A stretch of DNA of 19,853 nt from Cellvibrionales bacterium UBA1854. GTDB taxonomy: Bacteria > Pseudomonadota > Gammaproteobacteria > Pseudomonadales > Porticoccaceae. The notes below the pieces were generated by a model. The model was not told the DNA's origin. It worked only from the letters and a program-made list of their open reading frames with translations, and did no database searches. Location: NCBI GenBank assembly GCA_002338445.1, contig DDII01000075.1:3941-23793 (forward strand), written 5' to 3'. Of this stretch, positions 1 to 8,100 are shown in pieces (the first letter of the stretch is position 1; the number at the start of each line of letters is the position of its first letter). The position numbers and the translations under genes were made by a program.

Positions 1-1408
1 GTTGATCTTGTTGTTGCTGCTGCTCCAAGAGATCCTCCAACAATCTTTTGTTAAATAATGCATCTTCAGAATTGGGAGCGATTTCCAATGATCTAGCATA
101 CGTGTCTATTGCAGCCTCAAATTCCCCAATGTTTGCTAGACTATTGGCTAAATTATAAAGAGTGTCTGCATCAGCATTTTTGGAGAGTGCACCGAATTCC
201 TCGACGGCCGACTGATAATCTCCTGCTATATAAGCTGCGCTGGCTCGCCATTGGTCATCCCTAAAAAGACCTTGAGCTTCTTTAGCATTTCCAGACTCCA
301 ATGCCTTCGCCGCCTGTTGATCTTTTCGTTCCCATAAGTCGTTCCACTCAAAAGCGTTGATTGAGAAAGGATATAAAAAAGGCATCAGCAAAAATGCTAC
401 GAGTACTCCCCGTTGGAAAGCGAGTATAATGAGAGGGAGCAGTATGATTATAAGCCAGTATCCTTGATCATTCCAAACGTCGAACGAGCGTTCAGTTTCT
501 CGAATTTCATTAGGCATGCTGATTAGAGTGTGCTTGAGTAATAAGTTAATATCATTATTATCAGATGCCATGGATTGATATACACCGCCAGTTTTTTCTG
601 CAAGTTTTTTGAGAGATTCGGGTTCCAACTTTGGTATCAAGATATTGCCCCTCTGATCTTTTAAAAATCCACCATAAGATAATGGTATCGGCGCTCCTTG
701 TTCTGTTCCGATGCCTAGAATAGACACTCTAAAAAGTCCATTTATATTAACAATAGTCTCGATCGTTGAAAATGCTCTTCTATCTACGCCGTCAGTAACC
801 AATAAGATGTCAGCGCGGCTGAGTCCGGAGTTGGCAGTAATTTCTGTAGATATTTCTATTGCCTCTTCAATATTACTGCCAAGTGTTGGCATCATAGTTG
901 GATCGAGGGAGTTTACGAGGTTAATTATAGTTTTTGAATCATCGGTCAGCGGAGATACTAAATGTGCACTCCCTGCGTAGACCACTAGTGCCGTGAGGCC
1001 CTCCTTTCGGAGTTTTAAGATATCAATCAGTTTATATCGAGCTCTCAAAATGCGACTGGGTTTTATATCCTGCGCGAGCATTGACGGGGATAGATCTAGA
1101 ACGATAATTAAGGCAGAGGTTTTCTTTGCCACTGGCTCGGGGAGCTTTTCCCAAGCAGGACCAGCGAGCGCGGTACACGCCAGTACCCAGGCTGTTAGCC
1201 ACAATAAGAATTGCATTCTTTTTTTGAATTCTGAGGCAACCTCACCACTGTCTATTAAATAATTGGCAAGCACTGGGTCTATAACACCTCGCCAACTACC
1301 AGAGCCCTTATTCTGTGATTTGTACAGTAACCAAATCATGAGGATGGGTAGTAGTCCCAGAAACCAAAAGGGGCGAACAAAATGGAAGTCGCCTAGGATC
1401 TCATTCAT
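1..1408 (-). CDS. BatB-like von Willebrand factor A membrane protein with C-terminal TPR (partial, 3' end beyond window)
   Basis: The reading frame stays open from an ATG at 1408 to the left edge (about 469 codons), so the C-terminus is missing. Seen: membrane segments near residues 14-29 and 64-82, then a VWA domain. Its metal-site (MIDAS) motif DLSPS is at 105-109, a Thr-Gly pair sits near 174-176, and TDG is near 204-206. Two more hydrophobic segments follow, then a TPR-like repeat (near NLANSLANIGEFEAAIDTYA) and a Gln-rich stretch at the edge. This is the BatB/BatC fusion layout known from Bat (Bacteroides aerotolerance-type) clusters, where such proteins are thought to sit in the inner membrane with a periplasmic face; the substrate is unknown. 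The ATG overlaps the stop of the preceding VWA gene by 8 nt, suggesting coupled translation. Family assignment is firm; physiological role is inferred. Confidence 0.88.
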   Translation of the reverse strand, partial: MNEILGDFHFVRPFWFLGLLPILMIWLLYKSQNKGSGSWRGVIDPVLANYLIDSGEVASEFKKRMQFLLWLTAWVLACTALAGPAWEKLPEPVAKKTSALIIVLDLSPSMLAQDIKPSRILRARYKLIDILKLRKEGLTALVVYAGSAHLVSPLTDDSKTIINLVNSLDPTMMPTLGSNIEEAIEISTEITANSGLSRADILLVTDGVDRRAFSTIETIVNINGLFRVSILGIGTEQGAPIPLSYGGFLKDQRGNILIPKLEPESLKKLAEKTGGVYQSMASDNNDINLLLKHTLISMPNEIRETERSFDVWNDQGYWLIIILLPLIILAFQRGVLVAFLLMPFLYPFSINAFEWNDLWERKDQQAAKALESGNAKEAQGLFRDDQWRASAAYIAGDYQSAVEEFGALSKNADADTLYNLANSLANIGEFEAAIDTYARSLEIAPNSEDALFNKRLLEDLLEQQQQQDQ

Positions 1409-2393
1409 ATACTCTGAACTTGTTACTTATGAATGTTGCAATAATTGCAAAACAAAACGCAGCACTTAATGGCCAGTGGTAAAGAGCGAGGGTAGGTCGA
1501 ATTGTTTCTAACTCTTGCTCTATCGGCTCTATTTCATTGAGATAATCGTAGATCGTTGAGAGTTCCGACGGGTTCCGAGCTCTAAAGTAGTTTCCACCTG
1601 TAGTATCAGCAATTATTGAAAGAGTCTCCTCATCTAAATCCGCGGAAGGATTCACTATTCGTTTTCCAAAAAGTCCCCATTCCTCTTGTTTTTCTGCACC
1701 AATCCCTATGGTGTGTATTTTTACTTTGGCCTTTGCTGCAAGTTGCGCAGCTTTGAGAGGGTTTATCTCACCGGCGTTGTTTGAGCCATCAGTAAGTAGT
1801 ATGAGAACTCGATTATTTGCAGGTCGATCTTGAAGACGTTTGATGGCCAAACCAATTGCGTCTCCTATCGCAGTCCCCTGACCAGCAAAGCCAATTTGGG
1901 CCTCGTTGAGCAATAATTCCATAGTTTTTCTATCAAAAGAAAGAGGGGTTTGCAGATAGGCTCTCTCGCCATACAGAATTAACCCAAGTCGATCACCTTT
2001 TCGCTTTAGGACGAAATCTCCAACTACAGATTTTACGGCTTCAAGTCGACTTACACTTCGGCCATTAATGTTCATGTCGTCCTGTTCCATGCTCCCAGAG
2101 ATATCTACTGCGACCAGTATGTCTCTTCCCGAAGTAGGGAGTTCCATAGGCTGCCCAAACCATACTGGGCGGGAAAGGGCAACAATCGCACACAACCAAC
2201 AAAGGTAAAGCAGCAGGAGAATTAACCACTTGCGCCAGCTCCGTCTCTTGATACTCAGATTTCTATTAGCTATTTTTGACAAAAAAGTAGAACGAAGTGC
2301 GGGAGTTTGAAGAGGCATCGGCCTTCTAATAAGTCTGAATATGAGAGGTAGTGGCGCCAAAAGAAGTATCCAGGGCCATATAAGTGTTATCAT
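1401..2393 (-). CDS. BatA-like von Willebrand factor A membrane protein
   Basis: A 330-residue VWA protein. It begins with a hydrophobic anchor (MITLIWPWILLLAPLPLIF), has a second membrane segment near 56-75, then a VWA domain with a complete MIDAS motif DISGS at 97-101, a GQGTAIGDA segment carrying the conserved Thr, and LLTDGSN. A final hydrophobic segment lies close to the C-terminus. An in-frame ATG at 2429 would add 12 polar residues ahead of the anchor. I prefer 2393 because the anchor then sits at the N-terminus, as in the family, and because the ATG forms an ATGA overlap with the stop of the upstream DUF4381 gene. Within Bat/MoxR clusters such proteins are proposed partners of the MoxR ATPase. 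Family certain; function inferred. Confidence 0.9.
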   Translation of the reverse strand: MITLIWPWILLLAPLPLIFRLIRRPMPLQTPALRSTFLSKIANRNLSIKRRSWRKWLILLLLYLCWLCAIVALSRPVWFGQPMELPTSGRDILVAVDISGSMEQDDMNINGRSVSRLEAVKSVVGDFVLKRKGDRLGLILYGERAYLQTPLSFDRKTMELLLNEAQIGFAGQGTAIGDAIGLAIKRLQDRPANNRVLILLTDGSNNAGEINPLKAAQLAAKAKVKIHTIGIGAEKQEEWGLFGKRIVNPSADLDEETLSIIADTTGGNYFRARNPSELSTIYDYLNEIEPIEQELETIRPTLALYHWPLSAAFCFAIIATFISNKFRVYE

Positions 2394-2890
2394 ACTTTCG
2401 CCTGCGTTACTTTGTGATCCAAGATCCATCTTCTTGAATCTGTCATAATTAGATTACAAAGATCTGTTATGCCCTCGATCTCAATGCCTAGTATGGGGGA
2501 ATACAAAGCCTGATCCAGCTTTTCTCGATCACAGTTAAACAGACTTTTTTTGGAACAACTTTCTTGCAAAAAGTTCAAAAATTCGTCTGTCGACAAGCTC
2601 GCAGAGTGATTTTCACCGGTAGCTGAAATCACTGTTCTTCGCAGTAATTCGAGAAAATTTTGAATCCTCTCCTTATCTCCCTCCAGCGAACAAATTTTGC
2701 GGTGTTCAGCGAGCGCTTTTCGTCTGTATTTCCGTGAATCTAAGTAATGCGCCAAAAAGTATCCTATAACCACTATCAGCATCACAGAAAACGCGAGTAA
2801 AATCCACCATCCAGGGGCTGGGGGCCATGGAGATACGGCCGCCGGGAGATGGAGATCTCTTAACTCACTAAGAGGATCTGGACTGCTCAT
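2390..2890 (-). CDS. DUF4381 membrane protein of the Bat/MoxR cluster
   Basis: A 166-residue protein. It opens with a short Pro-rich segment (SSPDPLSELRDLHLP and further prolines), has one strong transmembrane helix near residues 29-50, then an Arg/Lys-rich, mostly helical soluble tail. This pattern matches DUF4381, a family found almost only between a DUF58 gene and a VWA gene in gammaproteobacterial MoxR clusters, exactly as here. Its biochemical role is not established; a membrane adaptor is a plausible guess. A GAGAGAG ribosome-binding sequence lies 5 nt before the ATG. The downstream VWA gene starts inside its stop codon. The gap from the DUF58 stop is 30 nt. Confidence 0.85.
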   Translation of the reverse strand: MSSPDPLSELRDLHLPAAVSPWPPAPGWWILLAFSVMLIVVIGYFLAHYLDSRKYRRKALAEHRKICSLEGDKERIQNFLELLRRTVISATGENHSASLSTDEFLNFLQESCSKKSLFNCDREKLDQALYSPILGIEIEGITDLCNLIMTDSRRWILDHKVTQAKV

Positions 2891-2920
2891 GGATTCTCTC
2901 TCATCATCTTCTCAAATTTC

Positions 2921-3856
2921 TTACTTTTTTTTCCTACTATGCTTGCCAAAGACTCGACCTAAAACTTGCATAATATCCATGGAGCAATTAAAAGAAATAA
3001 GGCCTATTTTCAATTGATCGCTGATTTTTTGAAGGTGCTTTACATGCTCTTGATAAGTATGTCTGTATGAGTCACGAAGAGTTTTGCTACTAGTGTTTAG
3101 TAAAGTTCTTCGGTCTCCGTCAGTTACAGCATAAAATCCTGGGGGCGGCAGCTCCTCTTCTAACGGATCAAATATATGACAAAAGTATACTTTTGAATGT
3201 CTCACAAGTTTAAAGAGTAGATGATGGCTATGCTCATCGAAATCTAAAAAATCGCTGACAATAAATAATGTTGAACCTGGCATCAGGAACCTCTGAGTCT
3301 CCTCAAAGATTTCTGCCAACGTGTAGCAATCTTGGCGAGGATTAAGTAATTCAGCGCTCAAATTGTTCAACGATCGAATATAATTTAGCACCGAATGGTG
3401 ACTGCGTCTCGGTTTTATGCTAGCAGTTTTTTCCTGACCGAAAACTATTCCACCGAGTCGATCATTCGATGATAATGCTGCCCAAGCGAGAGCGGCTGAA
3501 ACTTCACTTGCAGCAACAGACTTTAGTCGTTGACTACCGAAAAACATGGTTGCGCGCAGATCAGTTATTACAACCAAAGGTTTCTCCCGCTCTTCAGTAT
3601 AAATTTTAGTGTATGTATTGTGACTTCGCGCGGTGACTCTCCAGTCTATGGTCCTTACATCGTCGCCAGCTTGATATATACGTACTTCCTCAAAGTCCAT
3701 TCCACGGCCACGTATTCTGGACTTATGAGAACCAGATGTAATTTGCCTTACTGGAGAATTTGGAAACCCATGTAGTTCGCGTGCCGCATGCCGAAGTCTT
3801 ATCATGGACTCGATACTGGCGATTGCCGGATTTTTTGCTTCATCGGTAACTATCAT
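2921..3856 (-). CDS. DUF58 family protein of the MoxR cluster
   Basis: A 311-residue soluble protein with no membrane segment. The DUF58 signature is clear near residues 46-100: RIRGRGMDFEEVRIYQAGDD, then RTIDWRVTAR and the acidic EERE stretch. It is followed by a VWA-like fold (VVITDLRATMFFG) whose metal site is only partly recognisable. DUF58 proteins regularly accompany MoxR ATPases and are thought to act as their VWA-type partners, possibly as cofactor-insertion or remodelling factors; no substrate is established. An in-frame TAG immediately upstream fixes the 5' limit, so the ATG at 3856 is the earliest possible start; its ribosome-binding site is not obvious. It follows moxR by 28 nt, so a shared transcript is likely. 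Confidence 0.88.
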   Translation of the reverse strand: MIVTDEAKNPAIASIESMIRLRHAARELHGFPNSPVRQITSGSHKSRIRGRGMDFEEVRIYQAGDDVRTIDWRVTARSHNTYTKIYTEEREKPLVVITDLRATMFFGSQRLKSVAASEVSAALAWAALSSNDRLGGIVFGQEKTASIKPRRSHHSVLNYIRSLNNLSAELLNPRQDCYTLAEIFEETQRFLMPGSTLFIVSDFLDFDEHSHHLLFKLVRHSKVYFCHIFDPLEEELPPPGFYAVTDGDRRTLLNTSSKTLRDSYRHTYQEHVKHLQKISDQLKIGLISFNCSMDIMQVLGRVFGKHSRKKK

Positions 3857-3884
3857 AATCTATAAGCATATTACCTGAGGAGAT

Positions 3885-4838
3885 TTAAGCCGAAGGTACA
3901 ACGCGGATCAGTTCTTCCAAAACCCGATTTATTGAAATACCTCCAGCTTCGGCCTCAAAGCTCAGGATAAGTCGATGCCTTAAGACATCTTGAGCTATAC
4001 TGCGAACATCATCGGGGGAAACAAAATCACGATCATCTAACCAGGCAATTGCTTTGCTACAGCGGTCAAGGGCAATTGTGGCTCTGGGACTAGCACCATA
4101 ATCGATCCAATCTCCCAGCTCTTTTGAATACTTGGTTGCCGTTCGAGTGGCTAAGATAATTTGTATTAGATAATTTTGAACTGGCTCGGCCATGTGGACT
4201 CGCATGATCTCCCCTCTGGCTCTTATTAACGATTCTTGATCAATCTTTGGGAATGGAGTGTTTGCCGGATTAAGTACCTCTTGCCGCGCAATCTCTAAAA
4301 TCCTGCGCTCCGCATCTGCGGCCGGATAATCTAATGAGATGTGCATCAGGAAACGATCCATCTGCGCCTCCGGCAGAGGATATGTACCCTCTTGTTCGAT
4401 AGGATTTTGTGTAGCCATCACTAAGAAGAGATTGGGAAGCTTGTATGTTTTTTTGCCGACAGTGATCTGCCGTTCTGCCATAGCTTCAAGAAGGGCTGAC
4501 TGAACTTTTGCAGGAGCCCTATTTATCTCGTCAGCAAGGATCAGATTGTGAAATAAGGGGCCTGTCTGAAATTCAAAGGTACCCTCTTGCGGCCTATAAA
4601 TTTCGCTACCCGTTAGATCGGCTGGGAGCAGGTCGGGGGTAAACTGAACCCTGTGGAAGTCTGCATCTAAGCCCTCGGAAAGAGTTTTAATAGCTTTGGT
4701 TTTAGCAAGACCAGGGGCACCCTCTACGAGGATATGTCCATCTGCAAGAAGCGCTAGCAATAGCCGCTCTACGAGCACGTTTTGACCAACAATTTTATCA
4801 GCGAGCCAATTCTTTAATTCAGTTATCTGCGTTTGCAA
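3885..4838 (-). CDS. MoxR family AAA+ ATPase
   Basis: MoxR-type AAA+ ATPase of 317 residues with this start. Walker A is GAPGLAKT near 40-47, Walker B is LILADE near 99-104, and the downstream sensor region reads FLVMATQNPIEQEGTYPLPE. These ATPases act as chaperones or remodellers together with VWA-domain partners, which follow here in the same direction. The frame is open to an ATG at 4892, but that would add a hydrophobic 18-residue N-terminus unlike the family. The TTG at 4838 has GGGAGG at 4848-4853, 9 nt away, and gives an N-terminus (QTQITELKNWLADKIVGQ) that fits MoxR proteins. It is probably the first gene of the operon; its promoter should lie in the 4839-5119 divergent region. Confidence 0.9.
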   Translation of the reverse strand: MQTQITELKNWLADKIVGQNVLVERLLLALLADGHILVEGAPGLAKTKAIKTLSEGLDADFHRVQFTPDLLPADLTGSEIYRPQEGTFEFQTGPLFHNLILADEINRAPAKVQSALLEAMAERQITVGKKTYKLPNLFLVMATQNPIEQEGTYPLPEAQMDRFLMHISLDYPAADAERRILEIARQEVLNPANTPFPKIDQESLIRARGEIMRVHMAEPVQNYLIQIILATRTATKYSKELGDWIDYGASPRATIALDRCSKAIAWLDDRDFVSPDDVRSIAQDVLRHRLILSFEAEAGGISINRVLEELIRVVPSA

Positions 4839-4847
4839 GTGATGTAG

Positions 4848-4853
4848 CCTCCC
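4848..4853 (-). promoter_or_regulatory. Shine-Dalgarno that favours a TTG start for moxR
   Basis: On the minus strand this reads GGGAGG, 9 nt before the TTG at 4838. The competing ATG at 4892 has no comparable site, so this sequence decides the start call. Confidence 0.65.
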
Positions 4854-4952
4854 TACTGGTTTACCCCACAATATAAGCAAAATAAAATTCATTATGATGT
4901 TCTATGCAAATCACGTACTAATCGGGTTATTTTGCCGGATATAAAAAAATAT

Positions 4953-4979
4953 TTTACGATGTATGTTGAGTATCGTAAA
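4953..4979. repeat. Inverted repeat, 8-bp arms, in the moxR-gdhB divergent region
   Basis: TTTACGAT at 4953-4960 is matched perfectly by ATCGTAAA at 4972-4979, with an 11-nt spacer. It lies between two divergent operons, about 115 nt from moxR and 140 nt from gdhB. This is a reasonable geometry for a dimeric regulator's operator or an RNA hairpin. No regulator family is recognised. Confidence 0.5.
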
Positions 4980-5025
4980 CGGTATATTGTTGCAGTAGTG
5001 TTACTTATATCTCGAACTTGTATAG

Positions 5026-5045
5026 CTTCAACTTGCACTTTGAAG
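5026..5045. repeat. Inverted repeat, 6-bp arms, upstream of gdhB
   Basis: CTTCAA at 5026-5031 pairs with TTGAAG at 5040-5045 across an 8-nt loop, about 75 nt before gdhB. Six base pairs could occur by chance. The rest of 4839-5119 is AT-rich noncoding sequence in which I could not pick a convincing -35/-10 pair. Confidence 0.3.
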
Positions 5046-5119
5046 AACATTACCTCAATGTTGCGACATCAGTCTAGTTATTATGCTAGTAGAAAAACTA
5101 AAGAGCAGACAAATAATTA

Positions 5120-8100
5120 ATGGTAGCTATGAACCTGGAATCAAATAAAAACAACAAGCAACATTTACTTCAGGCGTTAAGTGCACTTTCCCAGCAGCAC
5201 TTAGAGATGTCGGAAGTTTCTCTTTTCGACCAGTTCGCGTGTCATGCGATCCAACAATACCTAGATAAGGATTATCTAAATCGGCCCTTGGAAACAATAT
5301 TCTGGAATCTTTATGGACTTTTCCGCGTAGTGTCTAATTCTGAACCATACTCATTAATGAGCGAGTCCATGTGTTTTGGGCGCTTACGTGTCTTTAATCC
5401 TAGGACTCATCTTGATGGTTGGGAATGTGCCCAAACGGTTATTTTTATCAATTGTCCCGACCGCCCTTTTCTAGTGGACTCTTTGAGAATTGGTTTGAAT
5501 TCTGAGATCCCAATAATTCACTCTCTGAAGAGTAGTCCTATTTGGGTTCTTCGTGATGATAAGGGCATTGCCATTCGATTCAGTGGTGAAGAAATTACCA
5601 ATGGGCACTCTGAAGCTCTCATTGCTGCAGAAATTCAAGCGCTAGATGACTCCAGACTTGAATCATTAAAACTCAGGTTGACAAAAATATTGAGTGATGT
5701 CGATCTTGTTGTTTCAAATCATTCAAGAATGAGGAGTCGATTAGCGGCCGAAATAACAAGTGTTAAAACACTTGCGCCGCCGCATGAAAATTTGAGTGAG
5801 GACATTGAATTTTTGAACTGGATGCTTGATGGAGCTTTTGTATTTTTGGGCGTGATTGCTTTTGAGTTGAAGAACAAGGATGGTATTGATTACCTCTGTG
5901 AGGAACCGGATAGCCGAGATGGTCTATTCAAAGGAAGGTGTAATTCAACAAAGGAGCAAGCAGTAGATCAATTAGATGACGATTCGGTAAAATTTTATCA
6001 AAGCTCTGGGCCGGTAATACACGCAAGGTCTTCACGTCGTTCTCACATACATCGAAATAACTATTCCAACTATGTTGTTATAAAGAAATTTGATGAGAGT
6101 GGACTTGTCATTGGAGAAACACGTTTTATGGGACTGCATACTTCCCAATTTCATAGATACAGTACTGATCGGATACCGATTTTAAGGAAGAGGATAGATG
6201 CACTGCTCGAGGACTCGGGGTTGATTTGTGGGAGCCATGATTACAAGGGCTTGGTCGCCATCGCAGATGCTTTTCCTCGGGAAGAATTATTGCAAATGCC
6301 AAGGCAGCAGTTGCTTGATGTCTTAATGGGGGTTTTACATGGTCAACAGCGAAACGCTAGTTTAGTTTTCGCATACAGAGATATATTTAAAAAGTTCCTG
6401 AGTTGCTTCGTTTTTATTCCCAGAATCTCTTTCAACTCTGATGTAAGAGCAAAAATTCAGCGTGCATTTGAGCATTATCTCGGTGCGGATGAGAGTAACT
6501 TTGTGAGCTTTTTTGTTCCTGAATCCACTCTCGTCAGAGTATATTTGCTCATACCGACTGTCCCAGGCCAGTTCTTGAAAGTGGACGTTGCAGTGTTTGA
6601 AGCGTTAGTGCAGAGAATAGTTTCGGACTGGCGTGAAGAATTCAAGCTCGTCACAAGAACCGAATTTAACAATCAGAGATCTTCCTCAATTATCAGGAGT
6701 TTTTCTGAGGGATTCTCCATTACCTACAGAGAACTTTATTCACCGGCTGAGGCATTACGAGATATTATTTTTTTGGAACGTCTTGTTGAGTCGGATGATT
6801 TGGTTGTTGATACAGGATCGTTAGCTGATAAAGATGGACCTCATTTGAAGTTGTTTCATCGCGAAACGCCCTTGCCACTCTCAGATCTTGTCCCAATACT
6901 TGAGAATATGGGTCTGAGGGTGCTGTTAGAGCGTCCTCATGAAATTAAGCATCTTGATGAGGGGGTTTTTTGGAAACAGGATCTCTCACTCGGGATTGAT
7001 TCAGAGCGTGATTTGGCAGAGGTTGGGGATGAAGTCAGACTGGCCCTCACGGCAGTATGGGCCTCGAAATGTGAGAATGATCGTTTTAATCGTTTGGTGG
7101 TATCTTCAGGATTAGATTGGCGAGTTGCTTCTTTATTTAGAGCTTACTCCCGTTATCTAAAGCAGCTTCGGATACCTTTTAGTCAAGAATTTATTGCAGA
7201 AACTCTTATAAGGCATCCAGTATTGTGTGCACAGTTTAAAGATTTGTTTAGCACGATGTTGGACCCTGCAACGGAGCATGCGCAAAATTCTGAAACGATA
7301 AACTTTCTGACCGATTCGATTAATAAAAATATTGAAGCGGTGGAGGATATAAATCAGGATAGTGTTTTGCGAGCCTTTCACTGCCTGATAGGTGCCACTC
7401 TGCGAACTAATTTTTTTCAAAAGTCTGGAGTAGAGTATGCGCCCTATATCTCCCTAAAGCTGGCAACATCTAAAATACCATACGCTCCTGAACCTCGCCC
7501 AGAAATTGAGTTCTTTGTATATTCCCCCGAATTTGAAGGAGTGCATCTTCGAGAAGCAAAGGTGTCTAGAGGAGGGCTAAGGTGGTCGGATCGCTTAGAA
7601 GATTATCGCACCGAAATTCTCGGCCTTATGAAGGCGCAAAAAGTGAAAAATGCTTTGATAGTGCCCGCTGGAGCAAAAGGTGGGTTTGTAGTGAAAGACT
7701 TGAGAGAGAGGGGGGGTCTCGATGCTCGTAGGGAAAAAGGCATCAGAAGTTACAAATTATACATCAAGGCTTTATTAGATATTACAGATAACCGTAAAGG
7801 CGATCAAATAATATCACCACTCGGTCTTCGTAAAAGAGATGGGGACGATCCTTACCTTGCTGTTGCTGCTGACAAAGGTACTGCCGATTTTTCAGATATT
7901 GCAAATGGCTTGGCTCAGAAGAGTGACTATTGGTTGGGTGATGCTTTCGCATCAGGCGGGTCTAATGGTTATGATCACAAGGTTATGGGTATCACTGCGA
8001 GGGGCGCATGGGTCGCCGTTGAAAGACATTTCCGGGAAATTGGAGTCGATATCCACACCGATCAATTTGATGTTATCGGCATAGGTGATATGTCAGGCGA

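Noticed and set aside
711..1469. Three plus-strand open frames opposite the BatB-like gene
   Set aside because: The minus strand carries a continuous VWA-TPR coding frame through the whole stretch; the plus-strand frames are its antisense shadows.
4932..5120. Open frame of 62 codons directly before gdhB, overlapping its ATG by one base
   Set aside because: It begins with TTG without a ribosome-binding site, its product resembles no family I know, and it covers the expected promoter region and both inverted repeats.
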